The notes: generated by a model not told the origin, from the letters alone. A stretch of DNA of 24,489 nucleotides from Prevotella sp. (GCA_021636625.1 JAJWLX010000051.1:1-24489), one strand, 5' to 3'; positions 17,221-23,976 are shown, counted from the first letter of the stretch. Numbers and translations are program-made.

Positions 17221-17661
17221 TTATTTACCAGGGAAGTCCCCTTTTACAGTAATACCCATACTTCTTGCAGTACCAGCGATGAGCTTCATAGCTGATTCTA
17301 CAGTAAAGCAGTTCAAGTCCTTCATCTTATCCTCAGCGATTACCTTTACCTGATCCCAAGTAAGAGAAGCAACCTTCTGACGATTAGGCTGTGCAGAACC
17401 TGACTTGATTTTGGCAGCCTCTTTCAATTGAACTGCAGCAGGTGGAGTCTTGATAATAAAATCAAAAGACTTGTCAGTATAATAAGTAATAACTACTGGC
17501 AACACTTTACCTGCTTTGTCCTGGGTACGGGCGTTGAATTCCTTGCAGAATCCCATAATATTAATACCCTTAGAACCCAATGCAGGTCCTACTGGAGGTG
17601 AAGGATTCGCAGCGCCACCTTTAATCTGTAATTTGATTAATCCAGCAACTTCTTTAGCCAT
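17221..17661 (-). CDS. rplK: 50S ribosomal protein L11 (uL11)
   Basis: L11 binds the GTPase-associated centre of 23S rRNA and is needed for stringent-response signalling through RelA-type enzymes. The 146-residue product has the N-terminal PSPPVGPALGSKGINIMGFC and FIIKTPPAAVQLKEAAKIKSGS segments and the C-terminal RNA-binding part ending GTARSMGITVKGDFPGK. It follows nusG after 61 nt and precedes rplA. The leader is A/T-rich without an SD. Confidence 0.98.
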   Translation of the reverse strand: MAKEVAGLIKLQIKGGAANPSPPVGPALGSKGINIMGFCKEFNARTQDKAGKVLPVVITYYTDKSFDFIIKTPPAAVQLKEAAKIKSGSAQPNRQKVASLTWDQVKVIAEDKMKDLNCFTVESAMKLIAGTARSMGITVKGDFPGK

Positions 17662-17722
17662 TTTTTTGTTAATATTTAAAATTGAAACTTATAAAAGGAC
17701 ATCAAGTTCTCGTAACAGAGCC

Positions 17723-18265
17723 TTATTCCTTTTCTACTTGCATAAAACCTAATTCCAATGGAGTTTTACGTCCAAAGATCTTAACCGTAACTTTCAGCTT
17801 GCGCTTCTCCAAGTTAACCTCTTCAATAACGCCGCTAAAGCCACTAAATGGACCTTCCATTACCTTAACAGTATCGTTAACCAAGTAAGGACAATCGAGA
17901 TTCTCCTCAAACTCAGTCTCTTCTACAGTACCGAGCATACGATTGATATCGCGCTGTGGTACAGGAGTTGGTTCATCCAAACCACCAAGGAAACCTAAAA
18001 CATTAGGCATGAAACGCAGAGTATGCGCAACATCACCCTTCAGTCTAGCTTCTACAAAAACATAACCAGGAAGAGAAACCTTTTCTTTAACGACTCTCTT
18101 ACCGTTACGTACAGATGCATGCTTCTCGAGTGGTATTAACACCTGAGAAACATTTGCTGCAAGTAAATCATTGTGCTTCATCTCAGCTTCGATGTATTCC
18201 TTCACCTTAGCTTCCTTGCCGCTTACGGCCTTCAGCACATACCATTTATTTCCTGTGTCTGCCAT
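17723..18265 (-). CDS. nusG: Transcription termination/antitermination protein NusG
   Basis: NusG binds elongating RNA polymerase and links it to Rho or to ribosomal S10. The 180-residue product has an NGN domain (about 7-115, KWYVLKAVSGKEAKVKEYI, with LPGYVFVEARL) and a C-terminal KOW domain (about 128-180, VNDTVKVMEGPFSGFSGVIEEVN). It follows secE after 12 nt in the conserved secE-nusG-rplKAJL order. GAGG lies just 2 nt before the ATG, too close to act as a normal SD. Confidence 0.97.
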   Translation of the reverse strand: MADTGNKWYVLKAVSGKEAKVKEYIEAEMKHNDLLAANVSQVLIPLEKHASVRNGKRVVKEKVSLPGYVFVEARLKGDVAHTLRFMPNVLGFLGGLDEPTPVPQRDINRMLGTVEETEFEENLDCPYLVNDTVKVMEGPFSGFSGVIEEVNLEKRKLKVTVKIFGRKTPLELGFMQVEKE

Positions 18266-18277
18266 TTCCTCTAAAAA

Positions 18278-18466
18278 TTAACCTGGATAAACTACACCCA
18301 TAAAGGCTTTGAATACAGAATCCATCGCGAACACCACCAATGCAATGACTAGGGAAGCAGATAATACAACCATTGCACTATGAGTTAGTTCGGCACGTGA
18401 TGGCCAAGTAGTCTTATGCGCAAGTTCATCGTAACATGCCTTGCAATAATTTACTATTTTATTCAT
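18278..18466 (-). CDS. secE: Preprotein translocase subunit SecE
   Basis: SecE is the small essential clamp of the SecYEG channel in the inner membrane. The 62-residue form is the short, single-span type found in most bacteria outside the gammaproteobacteria. The conserved amphipathic helix contains YDELAHKTTWPSRAEL (about 13-28), followed by one membrane segment (about 31-52, AMVVLSASLVIALVVFAMD). It lies between tRNA-Trp (16 nt upstream) and nusG. Confidence 0.95.
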   Translation of the reverse strand: MNKIVNYCKACYDELAHKTTWPSRAELTHSAMVVLSASLVIALVVFAMDSVFKAFMGVVYPG

Positions 18467-18482
18467 ATTATCTTCTATTTAG

Positions 18483-18555
18483 CACGGGTTGAAGGGCTCG
18501 AACCCTCGACACCTGGTTTTGGAGACCAGTGCTCTACCAACTGAGCTAAACCCGT
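18483..18555 (-). tRNA. tRNA-Trp (CCA anticodon)
   Basis: A 73-nt cloverleaf folds with acceptor stem ACGGGTT/AACCCGT, D arm GCTCAGTTGGTAGAGC, anticodon stem CTGGT/ACCAG with loop CTCCAAA (anticodon CCA), T arm with GGTTCGAGCCC, and discriminator G. The 3' CCA is not encoded. It lies between tuf and secE, a placement seen in many bacterial tuf-secE clusters. Confidence 0.96.
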
Positions 18556-18559
18556 AGAA

Positions 18560-18588
18560 AGACTCCCACTCCCTTAGGAGGGGAGTCT
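18560..18588 (-). terminator. Strong hairpin between tuf and tRNA-Trp
   Basis: AGACTCCC (18581-18588, minus strand) pairs with GGGAGTCT (18560-18567), and CTCC/GGAG stacks inside with a 4-nt loop and one bulged base: about 12 bp, G/C-rich. It is followed only by TTTC before the tRNA, so it may be a partial terminator or an RNA-processing/stability structure at the tuf 3' end rather than a full stop. Confidence 0.5.
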
Positions 18589-18618
18589 GATATATATAGC
18601 AAATTAGATAAATCTAAA

Positions 18619-19815
18619 TTACTTGATATCGTCGAGAATTGTTGTGATCTGACCAGAACCTACTGTACGACCACCCTCACGGATAGCGAAACGAAGACCC
18701 TCGTTCAAAGCAACCTTGTAGATCAACTCTACCTCAATCTCTACGTTATCACCAGGCATTACCATCTCAACTCCCTCTGGAAGCTTGATTTCACCTGTAC
18801 AGTCCATAGTACGGAGATAGAACTGAGGACGATACTTGTTACCGAATGGAGTGTGACGACCACCCTCTTCCTTCTTCAATACATAGATAGAAGCCTTGAA
18901 GTGATCGTGAGGAGTAATAGCACCTGGGTGTACAACTACCATACCACGCTTAACCTCAGCCTTATCGATACCACGGAGAAGCAAACCTACGTTATCACCA
19001 GCTTCACCCTCTGCAAGGATCTTACGGAACATCTCAACACCAGTAATAACTGACTTCTTGTCCTCACCAAGACCAAGCAACTGAACTTCGTCACCTACCT
19101 TGCAACGACCTGTCTCAATACGACCTGTAGCAACAGTACCACGACCTGTAATTGAGAATACATCCTCGATAGGCATCAAGAATGGCTTATCAATCTCGCG
19201 CTCTGGCTCCTGAATCCACTCATCAACTGTATCCATCAAAGTCTCAACAGACTTAACCCACTTCTCAACACCATTCAAAGCACCGAGAGCAGAACCACGT
19301 ACAATTGGAGTATCCTCCTCGTAACCATACTGCTCGAGGATTTCACGAAGCTCCATCTCAACGAGCTCAAGCATCTCCTCATCGTCAACCATATCGCACT
19401 TGTTCAAGAAAACAACCAAGCGAGGTACGTTTACCTGACGTGCAAGAAGTACGTGCTCACGTGTCTGTGGCATAGGACCATCAGTAGCTGCACAAACCAA
19501 GATTGCACCATCCATCTGAGCAGCACCAGTAACCATGTTCTTTACATAGTCAGCGTGTCCCGGACAGTCAACGTGTGCATAGTGACGCTTTGCTGTCTCA
19601 TACTCGATGTGAGCAGAGTTGATAGTGATACCACGCTCTTTCTCCTCAGGAGCATTATCAATCTGATCGAATGACTTAACTGCCTCAGATGTACCGAGCT
19701 TCTCGTTCAATACCTTAGAGATAGCAGCGGTCAGAGTAGTCTTACCATGGTCAACATGACCAATTGTACCAATGTTAACATGCGGTTTGGTACGCACGAA
19801 TTCTTCTTTAGCCAT
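18619..19815 (-). CDS. tuf: Elongation factor Tu
   Basis: EF-Tu delivers aminoacyl-tRNA to the ribosomal A site as a GTP complex. The 398-residue protein has G1 GHVDHGKTT (about 19-27), the effector region with ERGITINSAHIEYET, G3 DCPGHADY (about 83-90), G4 NKCD (about 138-141) and G5 GSAL. Domains II and III are complete, ending GSGQITTILDDIK. It is preceded by four tRNA genes on the same strand and followed by tRNA-Trp and secE. The leader is A/T-rich without an SD even though the product is among the most abundant in the cell. Confidence 0.99.
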   Translation of the reverse strand: MAKEEFVRTKPHVNIGTIGHVDHGKTTLTAAISKVLNEKLGTSEAVKSFDQIDNAPEEKERGITINSAHIEYETAKRHYAHVDCPGHADYVKNMVTGAAQMDGAILVCAATDGPMPQTREHVLLARQVNVPRLVVFLNKCDMVDDEEMLELVEMELREILEQYGYEEDTPIVRGSALGALNGVEKWVKSVETLMDTVDEWIQEPEREIDKPFLMPIEDVFSITGRGTVATGRIETGRCKVGDEVQLLGLGEDKKSVITGVEMFRKILAEGEAGDNVGLLLRGIDKAEVKRGMVVVHPGAITPHDHFKASIYVLKKEEGGRHTPFGNKYRPQFYLRTMDCTGEIKLPEGVEMVMPGDNVEIEVELIYKVALNEGLRFAIREGGRTVGSGQITTILDDIK

Positions 19816-19883
19816 AGCTTTTCTTTTTATTTATATAAATGAATAATCTGTTCCTCTACCATCCTAAGCATCTAGAACGATAG

Positions 19884-19955
<72 letters not shown>

Positions 19956-19969
19956 AAGTTAATAAATTG

Positions 19970-20042
19970 AGCGGAAAACGGGGCTCAAACCCGCGACCCC
20001 CAGCTTGGAAGGCTAGTGCTCTATCAACTGAGCTATTTCCGC
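19970..20042 (-). tRNA. tRNA-Gly (UCC anticodon)
   Basis: A 73-nt cloverleaf with acceptor GCGGAAA/TTTCCGC, D arm GCTCAGTTGATAGAGC, anticodon arm CTAGC/GCTGG with loop CTTCCAA (anticodon TCC), T arm GCGGGTTTGAGCCCCGT and discriminator T. It lies 14 nt upstream of tRNA-Thr(GGU) in the same transcript. Confidence 0.95.
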
Positions 20043-20055
20043 TTATCAAAGAAAG

Positions 20056-20137
20056 TGGGTAGTGATGGATTCGAACCACCGAAGGCATAGCCAGCAGATT
20101 TACAGTCTGCCCCATTTGGCCACTCTGGTAACTACCC
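20056..20137 (-). tRNA. tRNA-Tyr (GUA anticodon)
   Basis: An 82-nt class II tRNA with acceptor GGGTAGT/ACTACCC, anticodon stem GCAGA/TCTGC with loop CTGTAAA (anticodon GTA), the long variable arm GGCTATGCCTTC expected for bacterial tRNA-Tyr, T loop GGTTCGAATCC and discriminator A. It lies between tRNA-Thr(UGU) and tRNA-Gly. Confidence 0.95.
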
Positions 20138-20154
20138 AAACTTTTCTTTTTCTG

Positions 20155-20228
20155 AGCCTCTTGTCGGATTCGAACCAACGACCCCGAGATTACAAATCAC
20201 GTGCTCTGGCCAACTGAGCTAAAGAGGC
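20155..20228 (-). tRNA. tRNA-Thr (UGU anticodon)
   Basis: A 74-nt cloverleaf with acceptor GCCTCTT/AAGAGGC, D arm GCTCAGTTGGCCAGAGC, anticodon loop TTTGTAA (anticodon TGT), T loop TTCGAAT and discriminator T. The anticodon stem CGTGA/TCTCG contains one U-U mismatch at its middle pair (29-41). It is the first tRNA of the tuf transcript. Confidence 0.94.
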
Positions 20229-20236
20229 AATCTTTA

Positions 20237-20280
20237 CAGCCGCAATGCGACTAAGTTTTCGACCTATCGGAAAACGGCTG
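20237..20280 (-). promoter_or_regulatory. Structured leader of the tRNA-tuf transcript
   Basis: Between the promoter and the first tRNA, CAGCC (20276-20280, minus strand) can pair with GGCTG (20237-20241), enclosing a second hairpin GTTTTC/GAAAAC (20270-20275 with 20255-20260). It would form the 5' end of the primary transcript. Likely uses are protection of the 5' end or guidance of tRNA processing (inference). Confidence 0.4.
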
Positions 20281-20312
20281 CAAAGATACAACTATTTTTT
20301 CATTCCACCAAA
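20281..20312 (-). promoter_or_regulatory. Promoter of the tRNA-tuf-secE-nusG-rpl-rpoBC run
   Basis: The minus strand has TTTG (20309-20312), exactly 20 nt, then TATCTTTG (20281-20288), a full match to the Bacteroidota -33/-7 consensus. The -7 element continues into GCAG, and initiation would fall near 20275. This is one of the two best promoter matches in the window, fitting its rRNA/tRNA-class output. Confidence 0.85.
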
Positions 20313-20328
20313 TTTTTCGGAATATTTT

Positions 20329-20628
20329 TTATCGATTTCTTGTTTTTTCTTTAAATTTGGTCAATTGAACCTTCATTGAGTCCACTGCTTGGTCAATTCC
20401 TTCCTCAAAAGTATCGCATGTCTTCTCAACGAACAATGTCGTTCCAGGGACAGCAACTTCAAGGTGAACTTCCTTATTAAGAGCGGTAGCAGGCTTAACG
20501 ACCTTTAATTGCACCTCTACTTTCTGTATATCTTCATAAGTTTTCTCCAACTTGGCGACTTTCTTTTCGATAAACGCCTGTAACTTCTCGGTAGCGTCGA
20601 AATGAATCGACTGAATCTTAATTTCCAT
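20329..20628 (-). CDS. hpf: Ribosome hibernation-promoting factor (HPF/RaiA family, short form)
   Basis: This family binds the 30S decoding channel of idle ribosomes, blocking tRNA and mRNA and promoting inactive dimers. The start is the ATG at 20628 (99 residues, MEIKIQSIHFDATEKL). An in-frame TTG at 20640 overlaps the SD and is rejected. The sequence has the expected beta-alpha-beta-beta-beta-alpha layout: IQSIHFDA, FIEKKVAKLEK, VEVQLKVV, HLEVAVPG, and a basic end SMKVQLTKFKEKTRNR. At 99 residues it is the short form, without the C-terminal dimerisation domain of long HPF. It lies 23 nt after xerC. A canonical SD (GGAGGT) precedes the start, unlike almost every other gene here. Confidence 0.9.
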   Translation of the reverse strand: MEIKIQSIHFDATEKLQAFIEKKVAKLEKTYEDIQKVEVQLKVVKPATALNKEVHLEVAVPGTTLFVEKTCDTFEEGIDQAVDSMKVQLTKFKEKTRNR

Positions 20629-20632
20629 AGTG

Positions 20633-20638
20633 ACCTCC
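20633..20638 (-). promoter_or_regulatory. Canonical Shine-Dalgarno of hpf
   Basis: The minus strand reads GGAGGT, then CACT, then ATG. This is a full-strength SD at ordinary spacing. It decides the hpf start and stands out because the other genes start behind A/T-rich leaders. Confidence 0.85.
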
Positions 20639-20651
20639 AATTTTAAAAAGG

Positions 20652-21536
20652 TTACGCCCTAGGATGGGCAATATTATAAACTCGTTTTAATTGCTCGAAC
20701 GTAGTATGCGTATAAATCTCGGTTGTCGAGAGATTCGCATGTCCAAGCAGCTTTTTCAAACTTTCAATTCCTACGTGATGATTCAGCATTGCCGTAGCAA
20801 ACGAATGTCTCAACACATGAGGACTTTTTTTCTTCAACGAGCAAACCCTTGCGAGGTTCGTTCTCACGATATCCCTGACCTTTGCAGGCTGCATCCTTTC
20901 ACCTTTATCAGAAAGAAAGAATGCCGGAGAAGAAGCTTCAACGCTTGCATCCCTCAACTTAAGATATTCGCGGAGCGTATTTTTAAGCTCGTCACCGAAT
21001 GGCACTATTCTCTGTTTGTTTCCCTTACCCGTTATCTTGATCTCCGAATTCACGAAGCTGACATCACAGTCATCCAGATTCACGAGTTCCGACAGTCGCA
21101 TCCCGGTTTCATAGAACGTTATAATTATGGTACGCGCACGTACATTATTATAATCATCGCCCCACACCTGCCTATCCAGAAGTTCATCCATCTCACTTTC
21201 CTTAACGAATTGTGGAAGAGGTTTCTCTTTTTTAGGCCCCTTGATGCTATATACGGGATCAGACTCAACATAATGTCTTGTCAAAGCAAACCGGTAGAAG
21301 GTTTTCAGAGCACTGAGCCGACGTTCGACCGTTGCAGCTGAGTTTCCCTTATCCATCATGCTTTCCATCCAATTCCGAACCATGTCAGAATCGACGGTCT
21401 CCCAAGAGAACGAATCAGACAAGCCTTTAGCAAACTTCTCGAAGTATGTCAGATCATCCCGATAGCTTTCTACTGTCCGCGGCGACCTGTTCAGCTCACT
21501 GCATAAGTATTCCAAGAACTTGTCTATATTCAACAT
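20652..21536 (-). CDS. xerC: Tyrosine recombinase XerC/XerD type
   Basis: This is a 294-residue site-specific recombinase. The core-binding SAM-like domain (about 1-88) carries SPRTVESYRDDL. The catalytic domain (about 107-294) has every catalytic residue: R147 (TGMRLSEL), K171 (TGKGNKQR), H240 and R243 (HVLRHSFAT), H266 (LLGHANLSTTEIYTH) and the nucleophile Y275. Length and motifs match chromosomal dimer-resolving Xer recombinases rather than phage or conjugative-transposon integrases, and no att site or mobile cargo flanks it. It lies between rpsU and hpf, a setting I associate with the Bacteroidota housekeeping Xer gene. XerC versus XerD cannot be settled from sequence alone. Confidence 0.88.
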   Translation of the reverse strand: MLNIDKFLEYLCSELNRSPRTVESYRDDLTYFEKFAKGLSDSFSWETVDSDMVRNWMESMMDKGNSAATVERRLSALKTFYRFALTRHYVESDPVYSIKGPKKEKPLPQFVKESEMDELLDRQVWGDDYNNVRARTIIITFYETGMRLSELVNLDDCDVSFVNSEIKITGKGNKQRIVPFGDELKNTLREYLKLRDASVEASSPAFFLSDKGERMQPAKVRDIVRTNLARVCSLKKKSPHVLRHSFATAMLNHHVGIESLKKLLGHANLSTTEIYTHTTFEQLKRVYNIAHPRA

Positions 21537-21619
21537 AACAGTTGTAGTTTTTGTTATTCGGCAACGAAATTACGAAAATATTTCGAAACCACCAAATATT
21601 TTGAGGATTTTTTACTTTT

Positions 21620-21661
21620 AATGCTCTCTTCTTGGATTTTTGCTTCCAATAAGAGAGCATT
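21620..21661. other. Long stem-loop in the rpsU-xerC gap
   Basis: Arms 21620-21630 and 21651-21661 pair perfectly over 11 bp (AATGCTCTCTT with AAGAGAGCATT), with a further TTGGA/TCCAA pair inside. In the rpsU direction the 3' side is TAAAAG, not a U-run, so it looks like an mRNA processing or stability hairpin. On the plus strand it is followed by TTTC, but no plus-strand gene needs ending. A smaller near-palindrome (21674-21694) overlaps the rpsU stop codon. Confidence 0.55.
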
Positions 21662-21684
21662 TTCATCCTCTGCCGAGGATAATA

Positions 21685-21876
21685 TTATTCCTCGTTAGCG
21701 CGCAACTGCTGTACGTAGATGGCGTGTTCCATCTTGAGACGCTTCAAAACAGATGGCTTGTCGTACTGCTGACGAGCACGCAACTCCTTAACAACACCTG
21801 TCTTTTCAAACTTTCTCTTAAACTTCTTGAGAGCTCTCTCGATGTTCTCACCGTCCTTAACTGGTACAATAATCAT
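21685..21876 (-). CDS. rpsU: 30S ribosomal protein S21 (bS21)
   Basis: The 63-residue basic protein begins MIIVPVKDGENIERALKKFKRKFEKTGV, has RQQYDKPSVLKR in the middle and ends HAIYVQQLRANEE, matching bS21. S21 sits on the 30S platform beside the 16S 3' end. In Bacteroidota, work on Flavobacterium showed that bS21 with bS18 and bS6 occludes the anti-SD. It is the first gene before xerC and hpf and has its own promoter. No SD precedes the ATG; the leader reads AAAAAGCAAAAAA. Confidence 0.95.
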   Translation of the reverse strand: MIIVPVKDGENIERALKKFKRKFEKTGVVKELRARQQYDKPSVLKRLKMEHAIYVQQLRANEE

Positions 21877-21953
21877 TTTTTTGCTTTTTAATTTATTATG
21901 TTAAACTTATGTTATTTCTAGCGAAATGGGCATAATGCCACAAATTGCGGGTG

Positions 21954-21985
21954 CAAAATTACATCTTATTTTTCAGAAAACCAAG
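21954..21985 (-). promoter_or_regulatory. Promoter of rpsU
   Basis: The minus strand has TTG (21982-21984) 20 nt before TAATTTTG (21954-21961), which continues CACC. This matches the Bacteroidota consensus apart from the first base of TTTG. It lies about 80 nt before the rpsU start and just beyond the pepP stop. Confidence 0.75.
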
Positions 21986-22014
21986 ATTTTAGGCATTTTT
22001 TTGCTATAAAACCT

Positions 22015-23802
22015 TTATTTTATGGCTTTTGTGGCATTTTTCAGCCATTTTTTCTCTTCTTCATCGAGATAAGGAGCCAATCTTGCATACACTTCAGCAT
22101 GATAATCATTGAGCCATGCAATCTCTTCCGGCAAGAGCATTTCTACATCTATAGGAGTGGTGTCGATCGGACAGAGGGTAAGGGATTCTATCTGAAGGAA
22201 CTTACCGAATTCTGTCTCCTTATAATCTTGAATCAGTACGGTATTCTCGATTCTCACGCCGAACTTTCCAGCAAGATAGAGTCCTGGCTCATCTGTCAGC
22301 GTCATTCCTGCACGGAGAGGTGCCGGCATATATTCCATACGAACCTGATGAGGACCCTCATGCACATTCAGATAAGAACCTACACCATGTCCGGTACCGT
22401 GAAGGAAGTTCAGACCTTCTCTCCACATGCATTCTCTGGCAAGCGCATCCAACTGAGTACCAGAAGCTCCATCCGGGAATTTTGCCAACTCCAGCTGGAT
22501 GTGTCCCTTGAGCACCAAGGTGTAGATATGCTTCATCTCGTCTGTTACTGGACCAAGAGCGATGGTACGGGTGAGGTCTGTAGTTGCATCCTGATACTGG
22601 GCTCCGGAATCCAGCAGAAGAAGTCCTTCAGGCTTGAGAGGAATATCGGTCTCAGGAGATGCCTCGTAATGCACGATAGCTCCATGCTCCTGATAACCTG
22701 CAATTGTATCAAATGAGATGTCGCGGAACAAATCCTGCTCAGCACGCAATGCAGTCAACTTCTTATCGATGGAAATCTCGGTCTCACCTCCAGCTTCCAC
22801 AGCAGGGAGCAGCCATTTCAGGAACTTGACCATTGCCACACCATCACGTACCATCGCCCGGCGATAGCCAGCAATTTCAGCTTCACTCTTCACAGCCTTC
22901 ATAGCTGGGATTGGAGAGTTCTGGGAAATGATCTCCTGACATTTCACGGTTTTCCAAAGATGATAACTGGTTTCATTGCCATCCAGGAGAATATTATATT
23001 CTGCATACTGCTTCAATCCCTCTTCCACCTTATTATAATTATATACAGAGATACCAGCTTCCTGAAGATAAGCACGAATCTCACCTGTAAGCTTAGCCTC
23101 ATCTACAAAAAGCGACACCTTATCAGATGCAATCAGAAGATAACTAACGAATACCGGATTGCAATGCACATCCGTACCACGCAAGTTCAAGGTCCAGGCA
23201 ATATCATCGAGTGCAGATACCAGCATACCATCAGCATGAACACCTCGCAAAGCCTTTCTGACTCGAGCTATCTTAGAAACGGCTGTCTCACCGGCAAAAT
23301 CCATAGGCTGAATTTCCACAGGATTTTCCGGAATAGCAGGACGATTTTTCCATATCTCCTTCAATGGATCAAAATTAGTGCGCAAGGTAATACCACCCTC
23401 CTTACGCAAATCAGAGATCAGTGCCGAGGTCATTGAGTACGAGTTGACCATACCATCCAGTCCAACCTCTGGAGATGCAACATCTGCCAATTCCTTTCCC
23501 AGCCATTCTGCAATAGTAGGAGTTCCAGGAATCTTGAGCTTCATTAACTGGAATTCTGTTCCACTCAACTGTTCTTCTGCCGCAAGGAAGTAGCGGGAGT
23601 CTGTCCACAATGCAGCAGAGTTCATGGTTACTACAGCGGTTCCAGCCGATCCGTTGAATCCGGAGATCCAAGCTCTGCCGAGCCAATGGTCTGCCACATA
23701 CTCGCTCTGATGAGCATCCGTACTAGGGAAGATAAAGGCAGCCAGATGCTCACGCTTCATCACTTCCCTCAAGCTAGCTAATCTTAGATTGATTTCATTC
23801 AT
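22015..23802 (-). CDS. pepP: Xaa-Pro aminopeptidase (aminopeptidase P, M24B family)
   Basis: Aminopeptidase P removes an N-terminal residue that precedes proline. I use the ATG at 23802 (595 residues, MNEINLRLASL); an in-frame TTG at 23811 is less likely. Two creatinase-like N-terminal domains (about 1-155 and 160-300) precede the pita-bread catalytic domain (about 310-530) and a C-terminal extension (about 535-595). The dinuclear-metal ligands are all present: D398 and D409 (LLLDSGAQYQDATTDLTRT), H472 (HGTGHGVG), E505 (TDEPGLY) and E519 (RIENT). The three-domain layout matches the long, eukaryote-like form rather than E. coli PepP of about 440 residues. No signal peptide is seen, so it is cytoplasmic. 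Its leader is unusual (see the hairpin and small ORF upstream). Confidence 0.94.
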   Translation of the reverse strand: MNEINLRLASLREVMKREHLAAFIFPSTDAHQSEYVADHWLGRAWISGFNGSAGTAVVTMNSAALWTDSRYFLAAEEQLSGTEFQLMKLKIPGTPTIAEWLGKELADVASPEVGLDGMVNSYSMTSALISDLRKEGGITLRTNFDPLKEIWKNRPAIPENPVEIQPMDFAGETAVSKIARVRKALRGVHADGMLVSALDDIAWTLNLRGTDVHCNPVFVSYLLIASDKVSLFVDEAKLTGEIRAYLQEAGISVYNYNKVEEGLKQYAEYNILLDGNETSYHLWKTVKCQEIISQNSPIPAMKAVKSEAEIAGYRRAMVRDGVAMVKFLKWLLPAVEAGGETEISIDKKLTALRAEQDLFRDISFDTIAGYQEHGAIVHYEASPETDIPLKPEGLLLLDSGAQYQDATTDLTRTIALGPVTDEMKHIYTLVLKGHIQLELAKFPDGASGTQLDALARECMWREGLNFLHGTGHGVGSYLNVHEGPHQVRMEYMPAPLRAGMTLTDEPGLYLAGKFGVRIENTVLIQDYKETEFGKFLQIESLTLCPIDTTPIDVEMLLPEEIAWLNDYHAEVYARLAPYLDEEEKKWLKNATKAIK

Positions 23803-23840
23803 AATTGCCAAGTATTGATAATAACATATTCGATTTTCAT
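23799..23840 (-). CDS. Possible 13-residue leader ORF overlapping the pepP start
   Basis: ATG at 23840 opens MKIEYVIINTWQL and stops at TGA (23801-23799), which overlaps the pepP ATG as ATGA, the usual arrangement for translational coupling. Immediately upstream an even shorter ORF (ATG GCA TGA, 23845-23837) overlaps this start in the same ATGA way and has GGAGG at ideal spacing. There is no residue run suggesting attenuation. It could be chance; translation has not been shown. Confidence 0.25.
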   Translation of the reverse strand: MKIEYVIINTWQL

Positions 23841-23878
23841 GCCATTTACCGCCTCCAGAGCAGAGGAAATAACGGCAT
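23839..23878 (-). promoter_or_regulatory. Hairpin sequestering an SD in the pepP leader
   Basis: On the minus strand ATGCC (23874-23878) pairs with GGCAT (23839-23843), and CCTC (23863-23866) pairs with GAGG (23852-23855). The second arm contains the GGAGG SD (23852-23856) and the start of the minimal ORF at 23845. The structure would hide both from ribosomes. It lies entirely within the roughly 90-nt leader expected from the promoter at 23897-23928. Confidence 0.4.
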
Positions 23879-23896
23879 TTTGCTAATTAGAGATTA

Positions 23897-23928
23897 CAAA
23901 GATACTAATTTTAAGAATTAATCACAAA
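23897..23928 (-). promoter_or_regulatory. Promoter of pepP
   Basis: The minus strand has TTTG (23925-23928), exactly 20 nt, then TATCTTTG (23897-23904), the same elements and spacing as the tRNA-tuf promoter. Initiation would fall near 23891, giving a leader of about 90 nt. Confidence 0.8.
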
Positions 23929-23968
23929 TTTAAGCGTAAAATAATGCACGATTTACATTACTTTTTAT

Positions 23969-23976
23969 TAATTTTG
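23969..23976 (+). promoter_or_regulatory. Candidate promoter -7 element for mdh
   Basis: The plus strand reads TAATTTTG followed by CGG, matching TAnnTTTG. The -33 region (about 23945-23948) is a poor match. Initiation would fall near 23982, giving an mdh leader of about 125 nt. Confidence 0.6.

Noticed and set aside
17662..17722. L1-binding autoregulatory site ahead of rplK
   Set aside because: The 61-nt gap is A/T-rich, and no convincing mimic of the 23S L1 site could be identified by eye.
18266..18272. GAGG before the nusG start as a Shine-Dalgarno
   Set aside because: It sits only 2 nt from the ATG, too close for normal SD pairing.
20691..21341. 216-residue plus-strand open frame opposite xerC
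   Set aside because: It overlaps a complete recombinase with all catalytic residues, and the antisense product resembles nothing.
20652..21536. Recombinase as evidence of a mobile element
   Set aside because: Length, motifs and housekeeping neighbours fit a chromosomal Xer protein; no att repeats, tRNA disruption or cargo genes were seen. The nearby tRNA genes are intact.
22099..22716. 205-residue plus-strand open frame opposite pepP
   Set aside because: Shadow of a conserved M24 peptidase; no independent signals.
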